From Clostridiales bacterium (GTDB lineage: Bacteria > Bacillota > Clostridia > Oscillospirales > UBA644): a stretch of DNA of 37,373 nt. Below, one piece after another: positions 17,260-25,724 of this stretch. The notes under the pieces are model-generated. The model did not search any database. It saw only the letters and a program-made list of their open reading frames with translations, and was not told the origin of the DNA. Made by a program: the position numbers and the translations under genes. The DNA is taken from assembly GCA_016281805.1 (NCBI GenBank), contig JAEEJJ010000013.1:1-37373 (forward strand). Reading direction: 5' to 3'. How positions within the stretch are numbered: position 1 is the first letter of the stretch; every line of letters starts with the position of its first letter.

Positions 17260-18771
17260 TTAATCACTCTTGATTCCGATTATTTTTTCAGCGACCTTGA
17301 GTCCGTCAACGGCTGAAGACATTATTCCCCCAGCATATCCTGCGCCCTCGCCGCACGGATAAAGACCGTAGGCGCCAACAGCGCAAAAACTGTCGTCTCT
17401 GACGATACGCATAGGCGCTGAAGTTCTTGTTTCGGGAGCCGTAAGCACGCCCTGAGGGTCATAAAAAAAGCGTTTTACGAATTCTGCCATTCCCCTCCGA
17501 AGCATAGACAGCGTATTTTTAGGAAATATGGAATCGAATGAGCTGAGTTCTGCTCCGGGCAAGATTGTCGGAAGAACATGACCGAAGGACGTGGGGAGCG
17601 TTCCTTCCGTAAAATTCTTCACAAGTGTTGCAGGAGCTTTTCCTCCGTGGAGAGAATATGCGGTTTTTTCGATTTTTCTTCGCATAAAAAGCGCTTCTGA
17701 AGGATCGGATGCCGAAACGGTCGCAAGAAAAGCCGCGTTCGCGTTCGATCCGTTTCGACCGCTGTAACTCATTCCGTTCGTAACAAGTCTTTCCTCATCT
17801 GAAGACGAATTAACGACATATCCCCCCGGACACATGCAGAATGTATAAACCGTGCCTTCTTTAAGATGTGTGAAAAACTGAAAATCAGCCGGCGGAAGGT
17901 CGTATTTGTCAGCGTTTTTGCCGTATGCGGCTATATTTATATCGGATTGAAGAAATTCAGCGCGAAATCCGACGGAAAACGGCTTATTTTCTATGGCAAC
18001 GGATTTTTTCATTAACATTTCGTATATATCGTCCGCTCCGTTCCCCGTTGCAAGAATGAGCGCGTCGTATTGTTTTCGTTCTCCGTTGAGGTATACCGAA
18101 CTTAAACGTCCGTTCTCGATATCAATGTCCGTAAGCTTTGTGTTGTAAAGAATTTCTCCTCCGAGTGAAACAATCTTTTTCCGCATCTCTTTTATAACGG
18201 AACGCAAAGCATCCGTACCGATATGGGGCTTTGCTGCCGAGAGGATCGATCTGTTTGCGCCGAAACCGACAAAAGTGTTGAGAACGAACCGGCATCTTTT
18301 GTCGTTTATTCTTGTTGTGAGCTTTCCGTCTGAAAAAGTTCCGGCACCGCCTTCGCCGAACTGAACGTTTGATTCATGATCGAGAATGCCTGTTTTCCAG
18401 AAAAATTCAACATCCTTCACTCTTTCGTCCACGGGTTTTCCGCGTTCAGCCACTGTCGGGCAAAAGCCGTATGCGGCAAGCAGATAAGCGGCAAAAAGCC
18501 CTGCAGGACCGAAGCCGGTTATGAGAACTTTCTTTTTATTGCCGTATTCTTCAGTAAAATCATATGAAAAATCGGAGTAAAAATCCGAAAGTGCAATCGT
18601 GAATACTTCCGAGATCTCTTTTCTTCTGGCGTCTAAGGAGCGTCTCAGAACAAATGCTTTCGACGAACGTGAAAGCCCCTCTCTTTTAAGAGCTTCTGCT
18701 ACTGCCTCATCATCCGAAAGGCCGAACGGCAATCGGACATCTCTGATAAGTCCGTTTTTATCGACACCCAT
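17260..18771 (-). CDS. FAD-dependent dehydrogenase, COG2509 family
   Basis: 503 residues. A short N-terminal alpha/beta domain (about 1-80) is followed by the FAD-binding GFGPAGLFAAYLL at about 86 and the family marker FGEGGAGTFSDGKL at about 145; the C-terminal AVGAYGLYPCGEGAGYAGG closes the FAD site. The family is conserved across Firmicutes and has no established reaction. The start is taken at the ATG at 18771; only a weak AGGTG precedes it. It follows cdaR by 60 bases, same strand, with no terminator in the gap, so it probably belongs to the cdaA-cdaR transcript, where glmM is found in many other Firmicutes. AT-rich sequence separates it from the endonuclease gene. Confidence 0.88.
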   Translation of the reverse strand: MGVDKNGLIRDVRLPFGLSDDEAVAEALKREGLSRSSKAFVLRRSLDARRKEISEVFTIALSDFYSDFSYDFTEEYGNKKKVLITGFGPAGLFAAYLLAAYGFCPTVAERGKPVDERVKDVEFFWKTGILDHESNVQFGEGGAGTFSDGKLTTRINDKRCRFVLNTFVGFGANRSILSAAKPHIGTDALRSVIKEMRKKIVSLGGEILYNTKLTDIDIENGRLSSVYLNGERKQYDALILATGNGADDIYEMLMKKSVAIENKPFSVGFRAEFLQSDINIAAYGKNADKYDLPPADFQFFTHLKEGTVYTFCMCPGGYVVNSSSDEERLVTNGMSYSGRNGSNANAAFLATVSASDPSEALFMRRKIEKTAYSLHGGKAPATLVKNFTEGTLPTSFGHVLPTILPGAELSSFDSIFPKNTLSMLRRGMAEFVKRFFYDPQGVLTAPETRTSAPMRIVRDDSFCAVGAYGLYPCGEGAGYAGGIMSSAVDGLKVAEKIIGIKSD

Positions 18772-18831
18772 TCATACACCTACACTCAGAAATTGAAAAA
18801 TACAATGTAAAGCATTTTGATTTTACACATA

Positions 18832-20103
18832 CTACTGCTCAACGTCTTCGATCAGAACGTTTACATAATATCTGTTCATGAGGCCCCCGTAAACACCGGA
18901 GGGAAGCCCTATAATAAGCGGATATTCGCCTTTTTCATTCGGAATCGAAGAAAGATCTACGGAAAGAGAGAATGAGTTCGAATCCAGTTCAGCAAGAGTA
19001 TATTCCTGTGCCCGTAAAGTGATGACCTTATACGGATCGGTTATTCTTGCCGTTTTTCCTTCGGGAATATTCAGAAGTTCGGCATTTTTAAGATTTGTTG
19101 ATGAAAGACGGAAATTTTTGATCACGGCGTTGCCCAGATCTACGGTTGCGGTTATCGTTTTGCTGTCGCTGACGATTTCGATTCCGGATTGATTCTGTAC
19201 GGTAAATTCGAATGTTTTACGTGAGTCCGTGATATCTGCAAGATTAATGCTTCCGATATTGTATGTGTCTATAAATGAAAGCATCTCTTCGTCACCCTGC
19301 AGCTGCAGATACGGCGAAGGTGAGTAAGAAACCGAGGCGTATGCCGACTCATTGCCTCCGTATGGATTTACAAGAGTCGTTGCTATTTTGACCGACTTTT
19401 TATACTGCAGTGCAACGGATACAGTGGCCTGTGATGACGAGAGCGAAAGATATGTGCGGTCAACATACGATCTGTCCGCAGTAAGAAGCAGGATATCCCC
19501 TGATTCGACTATATTTTTATCGGCGTTGGTCACATCAACCGTAACTTCGGCGTAGCTTATCGTATCCACGATATTTTTCGGACCTTCGACTGTTATCGTT
19601 TCGGGTGAAACGGTCTGATCGATCACGGAATATCCCGTTTTGTAGCTTCCGGTCTGCTGAAAATCAACATTCAGCGTAATACTGCTTTTTTGGACAAATT
19701 CAAGCGTTATTGTATCTGAACCGAGTATTTCGTATGTGAGACTGTCGTCGCCCAGTGAAATGCTTATCGGAACATCGTATATTCCTGCCGCCGCAACGGA
19801 GTTGAAATTGAGTGATGCGGATATTTTATCTTTTGAGTAGTTCATCAAACTTGATCTCGAACCGGAAACACGAACATTGACAAAAAAAGATCGGCTTGTA
19901 ACAAGCGGCATAAGTGAGTTGTTATACGGCACAGTTCCTTCATAAATGAAAGCAATGGGAACATTTGTATATTCTTCGGTCCTTCTGGGATCTGCCACAT
20001 TAACTATATAGAGCCAGATACCAACGGCGATTATTACCGAAAGGATTTTAAGAAAAAGAGAATTTCTGAAAAGCTTCTCAAAAAAACCTGATATTTTACT
20101 CAT
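18832..20103 (-). CDS. cdaR: CdaR, YbbR-domain regulator of diadenylate cyclase
   Basis: 423 residues: one N-terminal transmembrane helix (about 17-36, ILSVIIAVGIWLYIV) followed by four extracytoplasmic YbbR-like beta repeats, each 80-100 residues. CdaR proteins sit in the membrane with CdaA and modulate c-di-AMP synthesis. The gene overlaps the end of cdaA by 8 bases, the usual arrangement, and its ribosome site (GGGAGG) lies inside the cdaA coding end, so translation is coupled. There is no transmembrane segment at the C-terminus. Confidence 0.93.
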   Translation of the reverse strand: MSKISGFFEKLFRNSLFLKILSVIIAVGIWLYIVNVADPRRTEEYTNVPIAFIYEGTVPYNNSLMPLVTSRSFFVNVRVSGSRSSLMNYSKDKISASLNFNSVAAAGIYDVPISISLGDDSLTYEILGSDTITLEFVQKSSITLNVDFQQTGSYKTGYSVIDQTVSPETITVEGPKNIVDTISYAEVTVDVTNADKNIVESGDILLLTADRSYVDRTYLSLSSSQATVSVALQYKKSVKIATTLVNPYGGNESAYASVSYSPSPYLQLQGDEEMLSFIDTYNIGSINLADITDSRKTFEFTVQNQSGIEIVSDSKTITATVDLGNAVIKNFRLSSTNLKNAELLNIPEGKTARITDPYKVITLRAQEYTLAELDSNSFSLSVDLSSIPNEKGEYPLIIGLPSGVYGGLMNRYYVNVLIEDVEQ

Positions 20104-20980
20104 CTTTCTGCTTTCCTCCCTTCAACAGACCTTTAAGAACTTCTTTTCTGCTGCGCGGAGCATCGTCTTTGATAAGCAGTTTTGAAAGTGCCTGAGGCAG
20201 AACATCGGGAGTATATCTGCGGTTGAGCTTTCCTTCAACGGCAAGCGATATTATTCCTGTTTCTTCAGAAACTATTACCGCTACCGCATCTGAAACTTCG
20301 GATATGCCCACGCCTGCCCTGTGCCTTGTGCCGAGGTCTTTATCAATTAAGGACTCCGAAAGCGGAAGCACGCATCCTGCGGCTATGATACGGTTCTGAC
20401 GTATTATCATTGCGCCGTCGTGAAGAGGCGCTTTATTGAAAAAGATGTTCATTATCAGTTCAGGGGTCGTATCTGAATCAAGGGGTACGGATTTGCCGGA
20501 AGATATGATGTCTCCGAGTTTTATGCTTCTTTCAAGAACGATGAGGGCACCTGTTTTTGTCGCGGAAAAGTATGCCACGGCTTTACAGACGTTGTTGATC
20601 ATCTCGGTCGTCGAATCTTCATGCACCGAGTTCTCGTCAAACGGCAAAAGCGGAATGCTTTTCAGCCCGTTACGGCCGACTTTTTCAAGCGCCGAGCGGA
20701 TTTCAGGCTGAAATATGATAATTATTGCAAGCGCACCAAACTCAAGGAACGATTCTATTATAAAGCTGGTTGCCGTGAGCTTGAAAATACTTGAAAGAAA
20801 AAACAGTATAAGCACAAGGGCAATGCCCTTGAAAAGGAATGCGGCTCTTGTATCTCTGAAAAACTTTACTACAACATATACAAGAACAGAGACAAGCGCT
20901 ATATCCAGAATGTCAAAAAAGCTTATGGTTGAAATCGTTGAAACTATAAAACTCCAGACTTCCGAAAAGAAATCGCCCAT
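20096..20980 (-). CDS. cdaA: Diadenylate cyclase CdaA (c-di-AMP synthase)
   Basis: 294 residues from the chosen start. Three N-terminal transmembrane helices (about 20-85) precede the DAC domain, with the catalytic DGA at 188-190 (PLHDGAMII) and RHR at 219-221 (GTRHRAGVG). The enzyme condenses two ATP into c-di-AMP at the membrane, controlling potassium, osmolyte and cell-wall homeostasis. The frame is open to 21040, but that ATG lies in the -35 box of the promoter at 21012-21040, so it cannot be on the transcript; the ATG at 20980 has GGGGGTGG 5 bases upstream. The gene heads the cdaA-cdaR unit. Confidence 0.95.
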   Translation of the reverse strand: MGDFFSEVWSFIVSTISTISFFDILDIALVSVLVYVVVKFFRDTRAAFLFKGIALVLILFFLSSIFKLTATSFIIESFLEFGALAIIIIFQPEIRSALEKVGRNGLKSIPLLPFDENSVHEDSTTEMINNVCKAVAYFSATKTGALIVLERSIKLGDIISSGKSVPLDSDTTPELIMNIFFNKAPLHDGAMIIRQNRIIAAGCVLPLSESLIDKDLGTRHRAGVGISEVSDAVAVIVSEETGIISLAVEGKLNRRYTPDVLPQALSKLLIKDDAPRSRKEVLKGLLKGGKQKDE

Positions 20981-21011
20981 ACATTCCACCCCCATTATAA
21001 CATACATTGAT

Positions 21012-21040
21012 ATTATATCATTATTCCGAGGGAAAATCAA
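21012..21040 (-). promoter_or_regulatory. Promoter of cdaA-cdaR
   Basis: Minus strand TTGATT (21035-21040), 17-base spacer, TATAAT (21012-21017). Expected transcript start near 21005, giving a leader of about 25 bases to the cdaA ATG at 20980. Confidence 0.7.
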
Positions 21041-21409
21041 GTCTTATTTCCCTGTTTTTAAGTCTTTTTATTGAATAAAAAAAGTCAAATGCGTGTGATT
21101 TGAAATTTTACGGAAGATCGTTTTTATTTTTGAGGTAAAATGCGCAGACCAAGAACCCCTTAACACAGATACTGCATTTGCTTTCAAAAAAAACGACAAA
21201 AATAAGAAGTCTTGTGACCGCAAAAAATGTTAAACTGTCAACAGACATCGATAATTGAAAAGTTTTCATTATATTGCGAAAAAAGTCATAATTTGATATT
21301 GCAATTTCAAGCATAATATGATAATATTTGTATGTATAATTATCATTAATGCTATATTTGCGATTTATAGTAAAATTCAGCCTTTTATGCGTATCAGGGA
21401 GGTGCCTTT
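21041..21409. other. AT-rich intergenic region between divergent cdaA and nfeD
   Basis: About 370 bases without a convincing gene. A small inverted repeat (TCAAAT 21085-21090 / ATTTGA 21098-21103) lies 45 bases upstream of the cdaA promoter. For nfeD the best plus-strand promoter I can find is TTGCAA (21299-21304), 17 bases, TAATAT (21322-21327), with a stray TATAAT at 21335; this assignment is weak. Confidence 0.4.
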
Positions 21410-21880
21410 ATGACTGAATTACCCGCTTTTATTAATATGACAATATTCTGGCTTATTATGCTGTTTGTTTTTATAATTTTTGAGGCGCTTACCGTGCATC
21501 TTGTATCGATCTGGTTTGCCTTCGGTTCGCTTTGCGCCTTGATCTCGTCTGTCCTCGGTGCGGAAATATGGCTTCAGGTCATTTTATTCATTGTCTTTTC
21601 TGCGGTGTCTCTCATACTCACGAGGCCTCTCGTCAAAAAATATATTCTTCCTAAGAGAGTCGCCACAAATTACGAGCAGGCAATAGGTAAAACCGCGATC
21701 GTTACCGAGCAGATCGATAATGTTGCCGCAAAAGGAGCAGTTAAGATCAACGGAACCGAGTGGACAGCGAGAAGTTCGGACGGTTCGGTGATCGGCATCG
21801 GCAGCGAAGTTACGGTCGTTTCCATAGAAGGCGTAAAAGCCATTGTAAAACCCGGGAATGAAATCAATACACAAAAATAA
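21410..21880 (+). CDS. NfeD family membrane protein
   Basis: 156 residues: two or three hydrophobic helices in the first ~75 residues, then a soluble OB-fold domain (about 85-150: AIGKTAIVTEQIDN, then VKINGTEWTARS, then GSEVTVVSIEG) typical of NfeD C-terminal domains. It is a short form without the ClpP-like protease domain. NfeD proteins pair with SPFH proteins in membrane microdomains, and the next gene (44 bases downstream) is such a partner. AGGGAGG lies 8 bases before the ATG. Confidence 0.9.
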   Translation: MTELPAFINMTIFWLIMLFVFIIFEALTVHLVSIWFAFGSLCALISSVLGAEIWLQVILFIVFSAVSLILTRPLVKKYILPKRVATNYEQAIGKTAIVTEQIDNVAAKGAVKINGTEWTARSSDGSVIGIGSEVTVVSIEGVKAIVKPGNEINTQK

Positions 21881-21924
21881 ATTATCAATTAAGGAAGGAC
21901 GTCTTTTGACAAAGGTAAAAAATC

Positions 21925-22872
21925 ATGCCAAACGAACTTAACGCCGGTCTTGTAGCAGGGGGAGCCGTTGTGATCCTGCTTCTTGTGATCATCATAAGCA
22001 ATATCAAAATCGTATCGCAGGCTCAGGCAATGGTAGTAGAACGCCTTGGAGCCTATGTAAAAACGTGGCAGACAGGTCTTCACATTAAAATTCCGTTTAT
22101 CGAACGCGTTGCAAAAACCGTAACCTTAAAAGAGCAGGTCGTTGACTTTGCGCCTCAGCCGGTCATTACAAAAGACAACGTTACCATGCAGATAGATACG
22201 GTAGTGTATTTTCAGATCACCGATCCAAAGCTTTTTGCGTACGGCGTAGACAATCCTATGTCAGCAATCGAAAATCTCACGGCTACAACGCTGCGTAATA
22301 TCATCGGCGACCTTGAGCTTGACGCAACGCTTACATCAAGAGATCTCATCAACACTAAAATGAGATCGATACTTGATATAGCAACAGATCCGTGGGGAAT
22401 AAAAGTAAACCGTGTCGAATTGAAAAACATCATTCCTCCCAAAGAAATCAGAGACGCAATGGAAAAGCAGATGAAAGCTGAGCGTGAAAGACGTGAGGCG
22501 ATCCTTCGCGCCGAGGGCGACAAGAAGAGCGCTATTCTTGTAGCAGAAGGTCAGAAAGAAAGCGTGATCCTTAAAGCAGAAGCTCAGAAACAGGCGGCTA
22601 TACTTGCAGCAGAAGCGGAAAAAGAGGTAAAGATAAGAGAAGCGGAAGGTGAAGCAGAAGCTATTCTGAAAGTTCAGACCGCTGTTGCTGAGGGTATCAA
22701 ACTTGTGAACGAGGCAAATCCGTCAGATGCAGTGATTGCCATAAAGTCGCTTGAAGCGTTTACAGCCGCTGCAGACGGTAAGGCAACAAAGATAATCATT
22801 CCGTCTCAGATCCAGTCAGTTGCAGGGCTTGCAGCATCCGTAAAGGAACTTGTAAATAATGATAAGGAGTAG
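21925..22872 (+). CDS. SPFH/Band 7 domain protein (stomatin/slipin, QmcA-like)
   Basis: 315 residues: one N-terminal membrane helix (about 8-26), then the SPFH domain (SQAQAMVVERLGAYVKTWQ through IIPPKEIRDAMEKQMKAE, about 31-185). A long Ala/Glu/Lys-rich coiled coil with repeating RAEGDKKSAIL / AEGQKESVILK units follows (about 185-260), and then a short C-terminal tail. Such proteins form large ring or cage oligomers at the membrane and are usually encoded with NfeD. AAAGG lies 9 bases before the ATG. The tandem-HTH gene starts 4 bases after its stop, with its ribosome site AAGGAG inside the last codons, so the three genes form one translationally linked unit. Confidence 0.92.
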   Translation: MPNELNAGLVAGGAVVILLLVIIISNIKIVSQAQAMVVERLGAYVKTWQTGLHIKIPFIERVAKTVTLKEQVVDFAPQPVITKDNVTMQIDTVVYFQITDPKLFAYGVDNPMSAIENLTATTLRNIIGDLELDATLTSRDLINTKMRSILDIATDPWGIKVNRVELKNIIPPKEIRDAMEKQMKAERERREAILRAEGDKKSAILVAEGQKESVILKAEAQKQAAILAAEAEKEVKIREAEGEAEAILKVQTAVAEGIKLVNEANPSDAVIAIKSLEAFTAAADGKATKIIIPSQIQSVAGLAASVKELVNNDKE

Positions 22873-22876
22873 AAAA

Positions 22877-23464
22877 ATGTCTCAGAAAAAATATACAACC
22901 GATTATAAGCTTGCAATCGTAGACAGAATAGAAAACGGTGAATCGCGCAATTCAGTTGCTAAAAAAACAGGACTTTCCACACTCACTATAAAAAGCTGGA
23001 TCGACAGAAAAGATCAGCTTATACAGACGCTGCTTGAAGAAGCTAAGAACAGAAAAAACACGAATCGCAAAAAACGCTACAATGAAAAAGTAAAAGAAAT
23101 AGTTGTTAAAAGAATAGAAGACGGCGAAAGCGTTTATAAGGTAAGCAAAGAGCTCGGTATTCCTTATCTTACAGTAAAAAACTGGGTCATCGTTACTCTT
23201 AATAAAGAGCCCGCCGAAAAAATAAGCATTCCCGATACAAGCGATGTTATCATATCCGAAGAGGAAAAACAGGAGCTTATTTCCTACATGGAGGAAAATG
23301 CAAAAAATGAAACTCCCGAAGACTCGATGCTGAGAAACATTGATAAGCAAAATGAGGAAATTGCAGATCTGAAAAAGCAGATTTCCGAACTTCAGGAAGA
23401 GATAGATATGCTCAAAAAAGCAGCTATTGCATTCGCAAAAATGATTCCTTCCGATGTCAACTGA
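22877..23464 (+). CDS. Tandem transposase-type HTH protein with C-terminal coiled coil
   Basis: 195 residues. Two copies of a helix-turn-helix of the IS3 OrfA/HTH_28 type follow each other: residues about 6-46 (YKLAIVDRIENGESRNSVAK..TLTIKSWI) and about 68-104 (VKEIVVKRIEDGESVYKVSK..YLTVKNWV). An acidic linker and a Leu/Ile heptad coiled coil (about 152-185, EEIADLKKQISELQEEIDML) follow. No DDE catalytic domain is present or adjacent, so this is probably a domesticated DNA-binding protein rather than an active transposase. The frame is open from 22859, but AAGGAG 7 bases before the ATG at 22877 fixes the start. It is the third gene after nfeD and the stomatin, before a strong terminator. Function unknown. 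Confidence 0.78.
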   Translation: MSQKKYTTDYKLAIVDRIENGESRNSVAKKTGLSTLTIKSWIDRKDQLIQTLLEEAKNRKNTNRKKRYNEKVKEIVVKRIEDGESVYKVSKELGIPYLTVKNWVIVTLNKEPAEKISIPDTSDVIISEEEKQELISYMEENAKNETPEDSMLRNIDKQNEEIADLKKQISELQEEIDMLKKAAIAFAKMIPSDVN

Positions 23465-23480
23465 AAACAGGATAAAAACT

Positions 23481-23518
23481 GCCATACGCCGGCTTTAAAC
23501 CTGCGTATGGCTTTTTTA
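23481..23518. terminator. Rho-independent terminator, probably bidirectional
   Basis: 9-bp perfect stem (23481-23489 with 23503-23511), 13-base loop, six T on the plus strand. On the minus strand the stem is followed by a five-T run, so it can also end the SIMPL/MBL/Pr6Pr unit, whose last stop is 45 bases away. Confidence 0.85.
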
Positions 23519-23555
23519 TTATTTCAAAATCATCATAAACCGAGTATTTTCGTTA

Positions 23556-24218
23556 TTACACGATTTCCCATACAATTGTTACCGTATCAGAAACGTTTAT
23601 ATCGTCAGGCTCTATATCCATGCTCAGACTTTCTTGGGTATCATAATTTGCGGTCGCTTTGCTGAAAGCCATCATTCTGTTCATAGGTCTGATCTCCATA
23701 TTCAGCTCTGCCCTCGAATAATCGATGGATACTATTTCCTTCAGACTTACTCCCGCAGCCTTTGTGAGCGCAATGGCTTTTTGATTTGCGTCTGCAACGG
23801 CTTTCTCAAGCAGACTGTTTTTTGCCGCTTCCTGATCCTTTACGGTATAACTTATCGAAAATTCAGGGTTCAGCGCGCTGTTTCCGAGAGAATAAAGAAT
23901 TCTTCCGAGCCTGTCATTGTCCGATTCAAACTCGATCTTCATCGCATGCCTGTATCTGTATCCCGCAAAACGCTGTTTGTATTCATTGTTTTCGCGATAG
24001 CTTTCGTATTCGGTATCCACGCTGAAATCAATAGTTTTCAGATCTTTTCTTTCAAAACCGAAAACCGAAATAATATCTTTCAGCTTTTCTGTATCTTCCG
24101 AAGAGCGCCGCAGCGCTTCCGCATAATCTTTGTAAAGACCGGTCAAGGTGATCGTGATCCGTGTTATGTCCGGATGGATCTTAAGATTTCCTTTTCCGGT
24201 GATGCGTATCGTTCTCAT
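23556..24218 (-). CDS. SIMPL domain protein (DUF541)
   Basis: 220 residues matching the SIMPL/DUF541 family: N-terminal RTIRITGKGNLKIHPDITRI, central TIDFSVDTEYES, and a C-terminal LSMDIEPDDINVSDTVTIVW. Members form ring oligomers; their biochemical role is unclear. Unlike many relatives it has no signal peptide, so it is probably cytosolic. The start at 24218 is set by AGGAGGG 7 bases upstream; the frame extends 10 codons further. ATG overlaps the TGA of the MBL gene in ATGA, so the two are translationally coupled. Confidence 0.87.
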   Translation of the reverse strand: MRTIRITGKGNLKIHPDITRITITLTGLYKDYAEALRRSSEDTEKLKDIISVFGFERKDLKTIDFSVDTEYESYRENNEYKQRFAGYRYRHAMKIEFESDNDRLGRILYSLGNSALNPEFSISYTVKDQEAAKNSLLEKAVADANQKAIALTKAAGVSLKEIVSIDYSRAELNMEIRPMNRMMAFSKATANYDTQESLSMDIEPDDINVSDTVTIVWEIV

Positions 24219-24931
24219 TTGTTTTCCCTCCTGTGGTTCTGATCGCATAAAAAAACCGTTTTTTCAAAATCGTATCTGATAATGGTGTTTCCGTGAAAGA
24301 CAACCTGCTGTCCTTCGGCATCACCGGATACGATCTTATCCGCACAGCCTCTTACAAAGTCTATGGCGTCGTTTTTCAGCGGGAATGCTCCGTGAGACGG
24401 CCATATCTCATCAAATCTGTGTCGGTGTCGTTCGAGTTTTTTAAGACTTTCTATATATCTGTTCATATTCCGCATTTTGCCGAACATGAATATCGTACCG
24501 TATTGTATAGGGTCGCCGCTTATGAGCACACGCGCCTTTTCATCCATCAGCGAAACGCTTCCCGGTGTATGTCCGCAAAGATCGATAACCCTCAGCGGTC
24601 TTTCTCCGAGATCGATCACGTCGTCTTCACAAACGGGTATGATCGTGCCTTTGCCTCCATGATTTCTGTAATTTTCCTCTTCCGCAGGATGCATATAGAA
24701 TTTATCAAACTCGATGTTTCCGCTTATATGATCAGGGTCTGCGTGTGTGTTGAACAGTTCTACAGGCAGCGAAGTTATGCTTTTTACCGTATCCTTTATT
24801 TTTTCAGCGGTCATTCCCGAATCAATAAGAAGAGCTTTCTTTGTTCCGAGCAAAAGAAACATTCTTACGCCGTTGTTTTCTATCCGGAATGAATTTTCAT
24901 TTATACCGATGATCTCACAATCAGTCTGCAT
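24215..24931 (-). CDS. Metallo-beta-lactamase-fold hydrolase, HxDxDH variant
   Basis: 238 residues with an MBL fold: ALLIDSGM at about 34, the metal motif THADPDHISGN, LCGHTPGSVSL with a metal His and LISGDPI with the bridging Asp, and IWPSHGAFPL near the C-terminus. In the first motif the usual HxHxDH reads H63-A-D65-P-D67-H68: the second His is Asp. This HADxDH form occurs in natural subfamilies, so activity is expected, perhaps with altered metal binding. Substrate unknown. The start overlaps the end of the Pr6Pr gene by 11 bases and the end overlaps the SIMPL gene by 4. Confidence 0.88.
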   Translation of the reverse strand: MQTDCEIIGINENSFRIENNGVRMFLLLGTKKALLIDSGMTAEKIKDTVKSITSLPVELFNTHADPDHISGNIEFDKFYMHPAEEENYRNHGGKGTIIPVCEDDVIDLGERPLRVIDLCGHTPGSVSLMDEKARVLISGDPIQYGTIFMFGKMRNMNRYIESLKKLERHRHRFDEIWPSHGAFPLKNDAIDFVRGCADKIVSGDAEGQQVVFHGNTIIRYDFEKTVFLCDQNHRRENK

Positions 24932-25619
24932 TGTCTTGCTTCCTTTCCATCGTTTTTTTTATTATGTTGATGATCAGAAGATAAACGTAACCTACGGCGA
25001 TAAGAAAAATCAGTAAGGCAAAAATCCACCACATTGTCCCCATAAACGGAAGTGTATCGGAAAACCCGAACGCGCCTGCAGGACTGCCCCAGTTGAGAAA
25101 AAAATACGGATAGTTGATCCCCTCGGCAAATTCCCATCCAAGCGCATATCCGATGCCTGCATAGACCGCATATGCAACAGGGGGAACGATTACGAAGATA
25201 ATATTGCGTTTTGCGATGTTGCCGTAAATTCCCGTAATAAAAAAGTCAATGATCGAAACAGCAGGAACAATTACATGAGTGAGAATGTTCTGAATATTCC
25301 ACGCATATTCTCCGAGTGTAGGCGCTAAAACAAATGTGAAAACAACCCCTGTCAGTGTAATAGATACTGTCCCGACAAATTTGATCACATACCAGATACG
25401 GTTTACAGGTTTGCTACCGACAAGAAAAAATATCCCGACAAATGAAATGAGCGCGATCGCAATATTTGACTGTATCGTAAAAAACATAAATACCGTGCTG
25501 CCGCCCATAAATACGTCCTTTGATGCGTATGCGCTCAAGAATACACCGAGAAATGCGGAAATAAAAACGATAACTTTGAGGATAATTGAGGTCACGCGTA
25601 TTTTAATCGGAATTATCAT
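24921..25619 (-). CDS. Pr6Pr family six-helix membrane protein
   Basis: 232 residues with six hydrophobic segments. The features of the Pr6Pr (FAR-17a/AIG1-related) family are visible: FFTIQSNIAIAL in helix 2, GVVFTFVLAPTLG in helix 3, NILTHVIVPAVSIIDF in helix 4 with its conserved His, and the NYPYFFLNW segment between helices 5 and 6. Eukaryotic relatives (AIG1/ADTRP) hydrolyse fatty-acid esters of hydroxy fatty acids through Thr and His; whether the bacterial proteins do so is not known. First gene of a three-gene overlapping unit with a promoter at 25696-25724. Confidence 0.85.
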   Translation of the reverse strand: MIIPIKIRVTSIILKVIVFISAFLGVFLSAYASKDVFMGGSTVFMFFTIQSNIAIALISFVGIFFLVGSKPVNRIWYVIKFVGTVSITLTGVVFTFVLAPTLGEYAWNIQNILTHVIVPAVSIIDFFITGIYGNIAKRNIIFVIVPPVAYAVYAGIGYALGWEFAEGINYPYFFLNWGSPAGAFGFSDTLPFMGTMWWIFALLIFLIAVGYVYLLIINIIKKTMERKQDNAD

Positions 25620-25695
25620 ATATCGTCTCCCGTTTCAAATGCCGTTTTTTGTGAAATCGGTCCGTTCAGCATAACAGGCATTTATTTTCGGGATT

Positions 25696-25724
25696 ATTAT
25701 GACATAACTAAAAGGATTTGTCAA
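25696..25724 (-). promoter_or_regulatory. Promoter of the Pr6Pr-MBL-SIMPL unit
   Basis: Minus strand TTGACA (25719-25724), 17-base spacer, CATAAT (25696-25701); one mismatch to consensus in the -10 box. About 75 bases upstream of the ATG at 25619. Confidence 0.68.

Noticed and set aside
21108..21314. 68-codon minus-strand frame between cdaA and nfeD
   Set aside because: No Shine-Dalgarno, AT-driven composition (Phe/Leu/Ile runs), and no family resemblance.
22877..23464. Active insertion sequence at the tandem-HTH gene
   Set aside because: No DDE transposase, no terminal inverted repeats and no target duplication are visible; the gene is in a tight operon with its own coupling.
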